Positions 11,688-19,447 of a stretch of 26,613 nt of DNA are shown in pieces. Origin of the DNA: DATAQC01 sp051005135. Its GTDB lineage: Bacteria; Actinomycetota; Acidimicrobiia; Acidimicrobiales; AC-14. Position 1 is the stretch's first letter, and each line of letters begins with the position of its first letter. The notes beneath the pieces are model-generated. The model was not told the origin of the DNA. It saw nothing but the letters and a program-made list of their open reading frames with translations, and ran no database searches. The stretch is taken from NCBI GenBank assembly GCA_051005135.1, contig JBPCJQ010000091.1, positions 1-26,613 on the forward strand. The letters are read 5' to 3'. A program made the position numbers and the translations under genes.

Positions 11688-14213
11688 GTGGCTCGAACAA
11701 GGACCAAGGCGGCCGAGTCGTCCGATCCGCTGGTGACCGCTCTGGCCTCCTTCGACGACGACGGGCTCATCGCCCTTCTCGCCTACCGACCCGACCTGGC
11801 CCACCCTGCGCCTGGCGACCTCGTCGAGGTGGCCAGGCGGGCGGGCACCTGGCCCAGCGTCGCCGCCTGCTACCGGCACCTTGACCTGTGGTGCCAGCAG
11901 GTTGTGCAGGGCCGCCTCTTGCTGCCGCCGGGCACGACCATCTCCGCCCTGGCCACGTTCTTGGGCGCCGGCGTAGAGGCGGCCGACGTCGAGGCCGCAG
12001 TCGAACGCCTCGTCGCTCGAGCCCTCGGACTGCGCCACAAGGAGGCCTTCGAGCTGGTTCCCGCCTTCGCTGAGCTGGCCTGGCCGGCCCGGTTGGGGCC
12101 GCCGGCGCGCCACGCCCTGGACGCCGAGACGAACGGACAGCTGGTGGCCATGGCCCGGAGGCTGGGAGTGCCACCGGGGCGCACCAAGGCGGGCACCCTC
12201 ACTGGCGTGGCCGCTGCCCTCTCCGACCCGCTGCTGGTCCTCGGCGTGGTCGATGCTGGTCCCCGGGGTACGGGCGAGCTGGCCCGTCGTGTCGCTAACG
12301 ACGGACCCATGGTTTCCCTCCCGGGCGGCCTGTACGGCCCCGCCGGGTCCGACCGCACCCCGGCGGGATGGCTCCTCAATCGGGGCCTGCTCGTGAGCGA
12401 CGGCTGGAGCACCGCGGTCATGCCGGGCGAGGTGGCCCTGACCATACGGGGCGGCCACCCCTTCCCCGAGCCCGCCAACCGTCCACCCCCGCTGGCCCCC
12501 GAAGAGGTCGGCGTCGAACGCGTCGACGCATCGGCCGCCGAGACCGCGCTGCGGCTGGTGGCCGATCTCGCCGCCCTTGTCGAAGACTGGTCGACCACAC
12601 CGCCACGGTTGCTCAAAGCAGGAGGTCTCGGCGTCCGCGACCTGCGGCGGGCCGCCAAGGCCCTCGGGCGCGACGAGGCCGACACTGCCCGCCTCGTCGA
12701 CGCGGCCGCGATGGCAGGGCTGGTAGTCGCCGATCTGGTCACCGACACCGCGCTGCCCACCCCCGCCGCCGACGACTGGCTCGAGCTCGACGCCGCCAGC
12801 CGATGGGGGCAGGTGATGGTGGCCTGGCTGGCCTCCTCCCTGCACCTGGGGCTGGCCGGCGAGATGGGCACCAAGGACAAGCCCATCCCGCCCCTTCTCA
12901 ACCGTGCCATCGAGCCCGAGGCTGCCCCCCGTCGCCAGGCCGTGCTGTCGGCGCTGGCCGAGGTCGAGCCGGGTTGGGCGGTTCCCGCCCGCCACCTCGG
13001 GCCCCGCATGGCGTGGCAGGCGCCGGCCCTGTGGGCAGGTGGGCCGGGGTCCCCGGAGACGATGATCGAATGGGTTGTCGCCGAGGCCGAGCTGCTGGGG
13101 CTGGGTGCGGGCCGGGCGCTGGCCACCGCCGGGCGCCTGGCCGTGGCCGATCAGCTCGATGAGGCGATCGCCATCCTGGCCCGGCACGCACCGCCGGTGT
13201 CGGCCACCTTCGTGGTCCAGGCCGACCTCACCGTCGTCGCCCCCGGCGAGCTGGCCAGCGCGGTCCGGGTCGAGCTCGAGCTCCTGGCCGACGTCGAGTC
13301 AACCGGCGCCGCCACCGTCTACCGCCTGAGCGAGGCCTCGCTGCGCCGGGGCTTCGACGCCGGGCGCAGCGCCGACGAGATCACGACGTTCCTCTCCGAG
13401 CACGCCAGCCGCCCCCTGCCTCAGTCCCTCACCTACCTGGTCGCCGACCTTGGGAGGAAGTTCGGGCACCTGCGCCTGGCCGCGACCCGCTGCTACGTGC
13501 GGTCCGACGACCCGTCGCTGCTCGCCGAGGTGGTGCGGTCCCGGCGGGCGGCGCGACTCGAGCTGCGCCTGCTCGCTCCCACCGTGGCCGTCACCGACGC
13601 CCAGGCCGATGAGGTGTTGGCCACCCTCCGGGGCGCCGGGTACCTGCCCGCCCACGAGGACGCCGCTGGTGGCCTGGTGGTGACCCGCCCCGAGCGTCGC
13701 AGAGCCGCGCCCCGCGCCAGCACGGCCTCAAGGCGGTGGCCAGTCGATAGCAGTCCCATGGCGGAGCTGCGCCGGCGGGCAGGGATGGCTCAACCCACTG
13801 CCCCGCCGACCGACGCGGAGTTGGCCACTTTGGTGGGCCGCCTCCGCCGGGCGCCGTCGCGGGCGGCGACGCCGCCGCCCCCGCCGCCCCCGCCTGCCCC
13901 GCCTCCGCCGGCCCCGCCTTTGCCCGACCTCGAGCTCTTCGACGAGCCCGACCGGCCCATGGACATCGCCAAGGGCTCCGAGGCGGTGACCGAGCTACTG
14001 GGCCGCGCCTTCTTCGAGGACTGGCCGGTACGCATCGGCTACACCAACCGAAACGGCCGGTCGACTCAGCTCAACGTCGCGGTGCTGGCCCTGCCCGACA
14101 CCCATGTGCCCGTCGACGTCCTTCCCGAAGGCACCCAGCGCACCTTGGCCCTCGACCGCGTCGAATGGGCCCGAGTCATGACCGACGCCGAGGAGGAGCA
14201 TCTCTACCGATGA
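11688..14213 (+). CDS. Helicase-associated (XPB partner) protein with C-terminal WYL-like domain
   Basis: An 841-residue protein of the type that in mycobacteria lies directly before the XPB helicase gene (Rv0862c/Rv0861c arrangement). The N-terminal ~480 residues are helical and winged-helix-like without catalytic motifs. A region from about 506 to 625 (opening ATFVVQADLTVVAPGEL and including a YRLSEASLRRGFDAG stretch) resembles the helicase-associated C-terminal domain family (Helicase_C_3). A Pro-rich linker spans about 728-746 (runs of 8, 4 and 2 prolines), followed by a C-terminal stretch (about 760-835) with VRIGYTNRNGRST and TLALDRVEWARV, which looks like a divergent WYL ligand-sensing domain. 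The start is GTG 11688 with a good Shine-Dalgarno. Its TGA overlaps the ATG of the helicase (ATGA), so the two are probably made together. Exact biochemical role is not established; a DNA-repair accessory or regulator is inferred. Confidence 0.85.
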   Translation: MARTRTKAAESSDPLVTALASFDDDGLIALLAYRPDLAHPAPGDLVEVARRAGTWPSVAACYRHLDLWCQQVVQGRLLLPPGTTISALATFLGAGVEAADVEAAVERLVARALGLRHKEAFELVPAFAELAWPARLGPPARHALDAETNGQLVAMARRLGVPPGRTKAGTLTGVAAALSDPLLVLGVVDAGPRGTGELARRVANDGPMVSLPGGLYGPAGSDRTPAGWLLNRGLLVSDGWSTAVMPGEVALTIRGGHPFPEPANRPPPLAPEEVGVERVDASAAETALRLVADLAALVEDWSTTPPRLLKAGGLGVRDLRRAAKALGRDEADTARLVDAAAMAGLVVADLVTDTALPTPAADDWLELDAASRWGQVMVAWLASSLHLGLAGEMGTKDKPIPPLLNRAIEPEAAPRRQAVLSALAEVEPGWAVPARHLGPRMAWQAPALWAGGPGSPETMIEWVVAEAELLGLGAGRALATAGRLAVADQLDEAIAILARHAPPVSATFVVQADLTVVAPGELASAVRVELELLADVESTGAATVYRLSEASLRRGFDAGRSADEITTFLSEHASRPLPQSLTYLVADLGRKFGHLRLAATRCYVRSDDPSLLAEVVRSRRAARLELRLLAPTVAVTDAQADEVLATLRGAGYLPAHEDAAGGLVVTRPERRRAAPRASTASRRWPVDSSPMAELRRRAGMAQPTAPPTDAELATLVGRLRRAPSRAATPPPPPPPPAPPPPAPPLPDLELFDEPDRPMDIAKGSEAVTELLGRAFFEDWPVRIGYTNRNGRSTQLNVAVLALPDTHVPVDVLPEGTQRTLALDRVEWARVMTDAEEEHLYR

Positions 14214-15946
14214 CCGACGGCCCGCTGATCATCCAGTCCGACCGCACCCTGCTGCTCGATGTCGACCATCCCGACGCCGCCGCCTGCCGGGCCGACATCG
14301 CCCCCTTCGCCGAGCTCGAGCGCTCTCCCGAGCATGTCCACACCTACCGCCTCACCTCCCTCGGCCTGTGGAACGCGCGCGCTGCGGGCCACGATGCCGA
14401 GCAGGTCGTCGACGCCCTGCTGAAGTGGTCGCGCTACCCGGTGCCCCAGGCCCTGCTGGTCGACGTAGCCGAGGTGATGTCGCGATACGGGCGCCTCGTG
14501 CTCGAGGTGCATCCCGTGCACGGGTTGGTGCTGCGTAGCACCGACCCCGCGGTGTTGGCCGAGGTGGTGCGGGCCAAGAATGTGGCCCCGGTGGTAGGCG
14601 CACGCATCGACGCCGACACCTATGTCGTGCCAAGCGGCGAACGGGGCCGGCTCAAGCAGGCCCTGCTCAAGGTGGGGTGGCCGGCCGAAGACCAGGCCGG
14701 CTACGTCGACGGTGCCGCCCATCCCATGGCCCTGCGGGCCGACGCTGGCTTCAACCTGCGTGCCTACCAGACCGAGGCCGTCGACGCCTTCGCCGCCGCC
14801 GGCAGTGGCGTGATAGTGCTCCCGTGCGGATCGGGCAAGACCCTCGTGGGGCTGGCAGCCATGGCCAGGGCCGGTGCCCGCACGCTCGTCCTCGTCACCA
14901 ACACGGTGGCCGCCCGCCAATGGCGGGCCGAGCTGCTGGCTCGCACCACCCTCACCGATGCCGAGATCGGCGAGTACTCGGGAGAGCGCAAAGAGGTCCG
15001 CCCCGTCACCATCGCCACCTACCAGATAGTCACCACCCGCCGGGGCGGCCTCTACCCCCACCTGGAGCTGTTCTCCTCCCAGGACTGGGGGCTGGTGGTG
15101 TACGACGAGGTCCACCTTCTCCCCGCGCCGGTGTTCCGAATGACCGCCGACATACAGAGCCGGCGTCGCCTGGGCCTCACCGCCACCCTGGTTCGTGAGG
15201 ACGGCCGCGAAGGCGACGTCTTCAGCCTCATCGGGCCCAAGCGCTACGACGCGCCCTGGCGCGACATCGAAGCGCAAGGATGGATCGCCCCTGCTCGCTG
15301 CACCGAGGTGAGGGTGACGCTGGCCGACGAGGAGCGCATGTCCTACGCCCTGGCCGAAGCGGAGGACCGCTACCGGGTGGGCGCCACCGCCCGGTCCAAG
15401 CTCGCGGTGGTGGAGGCGGTGTGCGCCCAGGCCGTGCGCCGGGGAGAACCCACCCTTGTCATCGGCCAGTACCTCGACCAGCTCGAGGCAGTCGCCGCCC
15501 GCCTGGGGGCGCCGCTCATCACCGGCAAGGTGCCCAACCGCGAGCGTCAGCGGCTCTACGAGGCCTTCCGCACCGGTGACGAGCCAGTGCTGGTGGTGTC
15601 CAAGGTGGCCAACTTCTCGATTGACTTGCCCGAGGCCTCGGTCGCGGTGCAGATCTCCGGCACCTTCGGCAGCCGCCAGGAGGAAGCCCAGCGACTGGGC
15701 CGCATCCTGCGTCCCAAGCACGACGGGCGTACCGCCCACTTCTTCGCCCTGGTCTCACGCGACACCAACGACCAGGAGTTCGCGGCCCGGCGCCAGCGCT
15801 TCCTTGCCGAGCAGGGCTACGCCTACGAGATCGTCGACGCCGAAGCCATCCTGGCCGCTGCCGCGGCCCACCGCGACAGCCCGACCGGGGGCCAGGTGGG
15901 CGAGCTCCCCAGCGCCGGGCCGCCTGCCCTTGGCGAGCCGGGCTGA
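14210..15946 (+). CDS. XPB-family DNA repair helicase
   Basis: A superfamily 2 ATP-dependent 3'-5' DNA helicase related to XPB/ERCC3 of archaea, eukaryotes and mycobacteria. The 578-residue protein has an N-terminal damage-recognition-like region (about 1-150) with FAELERSPEHVHTYRL, Q-like NLRAYQTEAV (182-191) and Walker A PCGSGKT with Lys210. The DEVH box is at 299-302, motif III is GLTATL (322-327), directly followed by the XPB-specific RED triad Arg329-Glu330-Asp331. Motif VI is QRLGRILRPK (494-503). The RED motif and DEVH box distinguish XPB from other SF2 helicases. The ATG at 14210 overlaps the TGA of the upstream partner gene. The last ~25 residues are a low-complexity tail. Likely a nucleotide-excision or transcription-coupled repair role, from family knowledge. 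The gene converges on a Uma2 gene 6 nt away. Confidence 0.95.
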   Translation: MTDGPLIIQSDRTLLLDVDHPDAAACRADIAPFAELERSPEHVHTYRLTSLGLWNARAAGHDAEQVVDALLKWSRYPVPQALLVDVAEVMSRYGRLVLEVHPVHGLVLRSTDPAVLAEVVRAKNVAPVVGARIDADTYVVPSGERGRLKQALLKVGWPAEDQAGYVDGAAHPMALRADAGFNLRAYQTEAVDAFAAAGSGVIVLPCGSGKTLVGLAAMARAGARTLVLVTNTVAARQWRAELLARTTLTDAEIGEYSGERKEVRPVTIATYQIVTTRRGGLYPHLELFSSQDWGLVVYDEVHLLPAPVFRMTADIQSRRRLGLTATLVREDGREGDVFSLIGPKRYDAPWRDIEAQGWIAPARCTEVRVTLADEERMSYALAEAEDRYRVGATARSKLAVVEAVCAQAVRRGEPTLVIGQYLDQLEAVAARLGAPLITGKVPNRERQRLYEAFRTGDEPVLVVSKVANFSIDLPEASVAVQISGTFGSRQEEAQRLGRILRPKHDGRTAHFFALVSRDTNDQEFAARRQRFLAEQGYAYEIVDAEAILAAAAAHRDSPTGGQVGELPSAGPPALGEPG

Positions 15947-15952
15947 CGGTCC

Positions 15953-16498
15953 TCAGGCCAGCAGGGCCGCCACGTCGATCTCCAGACCGGCCAGGAGATC
16001 GGTGGTGAGTACGGCCCCGGGCTCCAAGATGGTGGGCGAGGGGTACTCGCCCTCGACGAGGCGGTAGACCTCGACCCGGTCGGCTTCGGGGTCGACGATC
16101 CAGTACTCGGGCACGCCGTGGGCGGCGTATATGCGGCGCTTGCGAACCCGGTCGAGGCGGGAGTCCGAAAGCACCTCTATCGCCAACGTCGGAGCGCCCT
16201 GGAGGTTGGCATCGGTGATCTTGTGGGCGTCGGCGTCGGCCACGAACAACACGTCGGGCTGCACCACCACTGTGTCGGCCATCACCACGTCGTAAGGGGC
16301 GACGAACACCTGGCCACCACCGTGGCCGCGCAGGTGGTCGACGATGAACATGAACACCCGGCCAACGATCCTCTGGTGCCGGGTGTTGGCAGAAGGCGAC
16401 ATCACCAGCTCCCCCTCGATGACCTGGTAGCGGTGGCCGTCGTCGGGGAGGGCGGCATAATCGGCGTAGGTCCACACCCGGTCGGACTGGACGGACAC
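15953..16498 (-). CDS. Uma2-family putative restriction-like endonuclease (DUF820)
   Basis: The 181-residue protein has the complete Uma2 pattern: RVWTYADYAALPDDGHRYQVIEGELVMSP at the N-terminus (7-35, abbreviated), VAPYDVVM (66-73), PDVLFVAD (81-88), PTLAIEVLSDSRLDRVRKRRIY (103-124, in part) and GVPEYWIVDPEADRVEVYRL. These form a PD-(D/E)xK nuclease core with Asp82 and Glu108 as likely metal ligands. The family is abundant in cyanobacteria and actinobacteria, often in many copies and usually without a known target. I place the start at GTG 16498, where the family N-terminus begins and where a TACAGT hexamer sits 7 nt upstream. The open frame continues upstream to 17077, but that is antisense to glgP. 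It is monocistronic, convergent with XPB and divergent from glgP. Confidence 0.88.
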   Translation of the reverse strand: MSVQSDRVWTYADYAALPDDGHRYQVIEGELVMSPSANTRHQRIVGRVFMFIVDHLRGHGGGQVFVAPYDVVMADTVVVQPDVLFVADADAHKITDANLQGAPTLAIEVLSDSRLDRVRKRRIYAAHGVPEYWIVDPEADRVEVYRLVEGEYPSPTILEPGAVLTTDLLAGLEIDVAALLA

Positions 16499-16505
16499 GT
16501 GGTCA

Positions 16506-16511
16506 ACTGTA
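16506..16511 (-). promoter_or_regulatory. Putative -10 element, leaderless promoter of Uma2 gene
   Basis: TACAGT on the minus strand, 7 nt before the GTG at 16498. On the plus strand the overlapping TACCGT at 16510-16515 could be another -10 pointing toward glgP. The whole Uma2/glgP divergent gap is 75 nt. Confidence 0.5.
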
Positions 16512-16558
16512 CCGTCTGGTCGCTGCGGGCCGACGCTGCGCTTTGGTCCTCGCTCCTG

Positions 16559-16564
16559 TACCGT
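16559..16564 (+). promoter_or_regulatory. Putative -10 element of glgP
   Basis: TACCGT followed by 9 nt and the glgP ATG at 16574. The transcript would be leaderless or have about two leader bases; no Shine-Dalgarno is visible. The sequence TACCGTT plus a C/G stretch plus ATG closely resembles the nucleotidyltransferase promoter at 2357. Confidence 0.5.
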
Positions 16565-16573
16565 TTCGCCCGC

Positions 16574-19102
16574 ATGCAGGCCCAGGCCACGTTCACCGTC
16601 CGGCCCCGCCTGCCCGAAGCCCTGGCGGCGCTGCGAGAGCTCGCCCTCAACCTGCGCTGGTCGTGGGACGCCTCCGCCCAAGACCTGTTCGCCACCATCG
16701 ACCCCGAAACCTGGGCAGCCGTCGGCCGTGACCCCGTGGCACTCCTCGCTGCTGTTCCTCCCGAGCGTCTCGGCGCGCTGGCCGCCGACCGGGGTTTCAC
16801 TGCCGCCCTGGCTGGGGCCGTCGACGACCTCCACCACCACTTGGGCGAAGAGCTGTGGTTCCAGCAGGGCGAGCACCGCCTCACCGGCGTGGCCTACTTC
16901 TCGCCTGAGTTCGGCATCGCCGAGGCCCTGCCCCAGTACTCGGGCGGCCTGGGAGTGCTGGCCGGCGACCACCTCAAGGCGGCCAGCGGGCTGGGCGTGC
17001 CCCTCGTGGGCGTAGGGCTGTTCTACCACCAGGGCTACTTCCGCCAGGAGCTGGCCCCCGACGGCTGGCAGCAACAACGCTACGTCACCCTCGACCCCGA
17101 GAGCCTGGCCCTCGAGCGCTTCGACGGCGAGCGGGTGCAGGTCGGCCTGGCCGGCCGACTCCTGAGCGCCCGCATGTGGCGAGCTCAGGTGGGCCGCATC
17201 CCGCTCCTACTTCTCGATACCGACATCGACGCCAACGATGCCGACCTCCGATCGGTCACCGACCGCCTCTACGGCGGCGACACCGAGCACCGGCTGCAAC
17301 AGGAGATACTCCTCGGCGTCGGGGGGGTCCAAGCTCTGGGCATCGCCGGCATGGGGCCGCAGGTCTTCCACACCAACGAAGGCCACGCCGGCTTCCTCGG
17401 CTTGGAGCGCATCCGCCGCCACGTCCGCGACGACGGTCTCAGCTTCACCGAGGCGATCGAAGCGGTACGGGCCAGCACCGTGTTCACCACCCACACGCCC
17501 GTGCCCGCCGGCATCGACCGCTTCGCCCGCCCTCTCATGGAACGCTACTTCAGCTCCTGCGCCGAAGAGCTGGGCGTGAGCTTCGACACTCTCATGGCCA
17601 TCGGGCAGGAGCCGGGGGAGCCGCCCGACGCCCCGTTCAACATGGCGGTGATGGGCCTGCGCCTGGCCGGCTTCGCCAACGGCGTCTCCCTTCTCCACGG
17701 CCAGGTCAGCCGGCGCATCTTCGCCAACCTCTGGCCCGCAATCCCTGAAGGCGAGCGCCCCATCGACTTCGTCACCAACGGCGTGCACGCCCTCAGCTGG
17801 GTCGGGCCCGAGATGTCGGTGCTGTACGAGCGCCACTTGGGCCGAGACTGGCCGGAGGCGGGCCCCGAGGCATGGGCCAAGGTCGACGGCATCGACGATG
17901 GCGAGCTGTGGGCGGCCGTCGCGGGAGGCCGCGGCCGCCTGGTGGCCTTCGCCCGCCAGCGCCTGCGCTCGTCGCTTCGGGCCCGCCGGGTGCCCGACCA
18001 CAAGCTTGACTGGGCCGACGGCGTGCTCGACCCCGACGCCCTCACCATCGGGTTCGCTCGGCGCTTCGCCACCTACAAGCGCGCCACCCTCCTGCTCTCG
18101 CAGCCCGACCGCCTGGCCGCCCTGCTGCTGGCCGCTGATCGCCCCGTGCAGCTGGTCTTCGCCGGCAAGGCCCACCCCGACGACGACCAGGGCAAGGAGA
18201 TGATCCGGAGGGTGGTGCAGTTCTCCACTCAGCACGCCGTGCGCCACCGTATGGTCTTCCTCGAGGACTACGACATCGGCGTGGCCCGTGTGCTCTACCA
18301 GGGCGCCGACCTGTGGCTGAACACCCCGCGCCGGCCGCTCGAGGCATGCGGCACCAGCGGCGAGAAGGCGGCCCTCAACGGTGCCCTGAACTGCTCGGTG
18401 CGCGACGGCTGGTGGGACGAGTGCTACGACGGCGTCAACGGTTGGGCCATGGACTCGGCCGAGGACGACGACGACCTCGACCGCCGCGATCGATCCGAGG
18501 CGGCCAGCCTGTTCGACCTGCTCGAGAACCACGTCGTCCCTGCCTTTTACGACCGGGGTGCCGACGGTGTCCCCCGACGGTGGCTGGTCCACGTACGGGC
18601 GTCGCTGCGCACGTTGGGGCCGTTCGTCCCCGCCAGCCGCATGGTGCGCGATTACGTGACGGGCATGTACGAGCCCGCCGCCGCTCGGCGCCTGGCTCTG
18701 GAGGCTGACGGCCAGGCGCGCACACGGGCGTTGGCGGCATGGAAGGCCAAGGTGCGACAGGGCTGGGCCAGTGTCCGGGTCACCCTCGTCGACCCCGCCG
18801 CGCCCGTTGACGCCCAGGCGGGAGGATCGCACACCGTGGCTGCCGCCGCAGTGCTCGGCGACCTTTCCGCCACCGACGTGGAGGTCCAGCTGCTGCACGG
18901 GCCCGTCGACGCCGCCGGCAACCTCGTCGATCCGACGGTGGTCCCCATGGTGGCTCGCAGCAGCGTCGAGGGCGCGGAGCGGCGCTTCGAAACCACTTTC
19001 ACCTACGCCCGCACGGGACGCTACGGCTGGACGGTACGGGTGGTGCCGACGCACCCCGACTTGCGCACTTGGGCCGAGCTGGGATGCGTTACCTGGGCCT
19101 GA
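16574..19102 (+). CDS. glgP: Alpha-glucan (glycogen/maltodextrin) phosphorylase GlgP
   Basis: Releases glucose-1-phosphate from the non-reducing ends of alpha-1,4-glucan. The 842-residue protein is the short bacterial type with the N-terminal domain of about 110 residues (DUF3417 type: ALRELALNLRWSWDASAQDLF near residues 16-36). Then come VAYFSPEFGIAEALPQYSGGLGVLAGD, FHTNEGHAGFL, FTTHTPVPAGIDRF and the PLP lysine Lys598 in EACGTSGEKAALNGALN; SGMK is more common in the family, and here it is SGEK. Length and order match actinobacterial GlgP (mycobacterial Rv1328 type). A beta-rich tail of about 110 residues follows the catalytic core. The ATG at 16574 follows a TACCGT -10. It is separate from, but metabolically linked to, the glgE operon, as the degradative branch. 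Confidence 0.95.
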   Translation: MQAQATFTVRPRLPEALAALRELALNLRWSWDASAQDLFATIDPETWAAVGRDPVALLAAVPPERLGALAADRGFTAALAGAVDDLHHHLGEELWFQQGEHRLTGVAYFSPEFGIAEALPQYSGGLGVLAGDHLKAASGLGVPLVGVGLFYHQGYFRQELAPDGWQQQRYVTLDPESLALERFDGERVQVGLAGRLLSARMWRAQVGRIPLLLLDTDIDANDADLRSVTDRLYGGDTEHRLQQEILLGVGGVQALGIAGMGPQVFHTNEGHAGFLGLERIRRHVRDDGLSFTEAIEAVRASTVFTTHTPVPAGIDRFARPLMERYFSSCAEELGVSFDTLMAIGQEPGEPPDAPFNMAVMGLRLAGFANGVSLLHGQVSRRIFANLWPAIPEGERPIDFVTNGVHALSWVGPEMSVLYERHLGRDWPEAGPEAWAKVDGIDDGELWAAVAGGRGRLVAFARQRLRSSLRARRVPDHKLDWADGVLDPDALTIGFARRFATYKRATLLLSQPDRLAALLLAADRPVQLVFAGKAHPDDDQGKEMIRRVVQFSTQHAVRHRMVFLEDYDIGVARVLYQGADLWLNTPRRPLEACGTSGEKAALNGALNCSVRDGWWDECYDGVNGWAMDSAEDDDDLDRRDRSEAASLFDLLENHVVPAFYDRGADGVPRRWLVHVRASLRTLGPFVPASRMVRDYVTGMYEPAAARRLALEADGQARTRALAAWKAKVRQGWASVRVTLVDPAAPVDAQAGGSHTVAAAAVLGDLSATDVEVQLLHGPVDAAGNLVDPTVVPMVARSSVEGAERRFETTFTYARTGRYGWTVRVVPTHPDLRTWAELGCVTWA

Positions 19103-19123
19103 CCGCGGCCTTGCCCCCGCCCG

Positions 19124-19366
19124 CTAGAACGCTGGTTCGGTTCCCACCGCGTTCACCGCGGTGATACCGACGACGCGGTCCTTGAGGATGCGCTCGATGC
19201 CGGCCTTGAGGGTCATGGTGGAGGCCGGGCAGCTCCCGCACGCACCCACCAGCTCGACGTCGACCACGCCGGTGGCCTCGTCGAGCCCCACCACGCTGAT
19301 GTCGCCTCCATCGGCCTGCAGGGCAGGGCGGATAGCCTCGATCGCCTCCATCAGCTCTGCATGCAT
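19124..19366 (-). CDS. NifU-like Fe-S cluster scaffold/carrier domain protein
   Basis: An 80-residue stand-alone NifU C-terminal domain. It has the leading helix AELMEAIEAIRPALQADGGD (3-22, in part), the strand VVDVELVGAC and the cluster-binding pair CGSC (Cys43, Cys46), followed by STMTLKAGIERILKDRV. Such proteins bind a labile [4Fe-4S] cluster between two subunits and pass it to apo-proteins. The ATG at 19366 gives a domain-length protein and has a GGGAG ribosome site 6 nt upstream; a TACGCT (19399-19404) on the same strand would start a leader of about 26 nt. Convergent with glgP, 21 nt apart, and divergent from the MFS gene. It could work with the cysteine desulfurase at 1035-2231. Confidence 0.92.
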   Translation of the reverse strand: MHAELMEAIEAIRPALQADGGDISVVGLDEATGVVDVELVGACGSCPASTMTLKAGIERILKDRVVGITAVNAVGTEPAF

Positions 19367-19447
19367 AACACTCCCGGGAATCGACGGTGGACCGAACAAG
19401 CGTACCGGCTCACCCACGTCAACGTCGGCGACGCCGGTTCGCTTCCC

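Noticed and set aside
11553..13187. A 544-codon minus-strand open frame antisense to the helicase-associated gene
   Set aside because: Gly/Gln/Arg/Pro-rich with no domain; opposite frame is supported by family order and overlap with XPB.
13870..13925. CCG/GCC-rich run as a possible terminator, microsatellite or RNA element
   Set aside because: It encodes the Pro-rich linker of the helicase-associated protein in frame and has no hairpin followed by T.
16510..16515. Second TACCGT pointing toward glgP as the main promoter
   Set aside because: It would give a 50-nt leader with no ribosome site; the nearer TACCGT at 16559 fits the layout of the other genes better, although both may be active.
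16118..16573. N-terminal extension of glgP by 152 residues
   Set aside because: This part is antisense to the Uma2 gene and unlike any phosphorylase; the normal N-terminus begins at 16574 after a -10.
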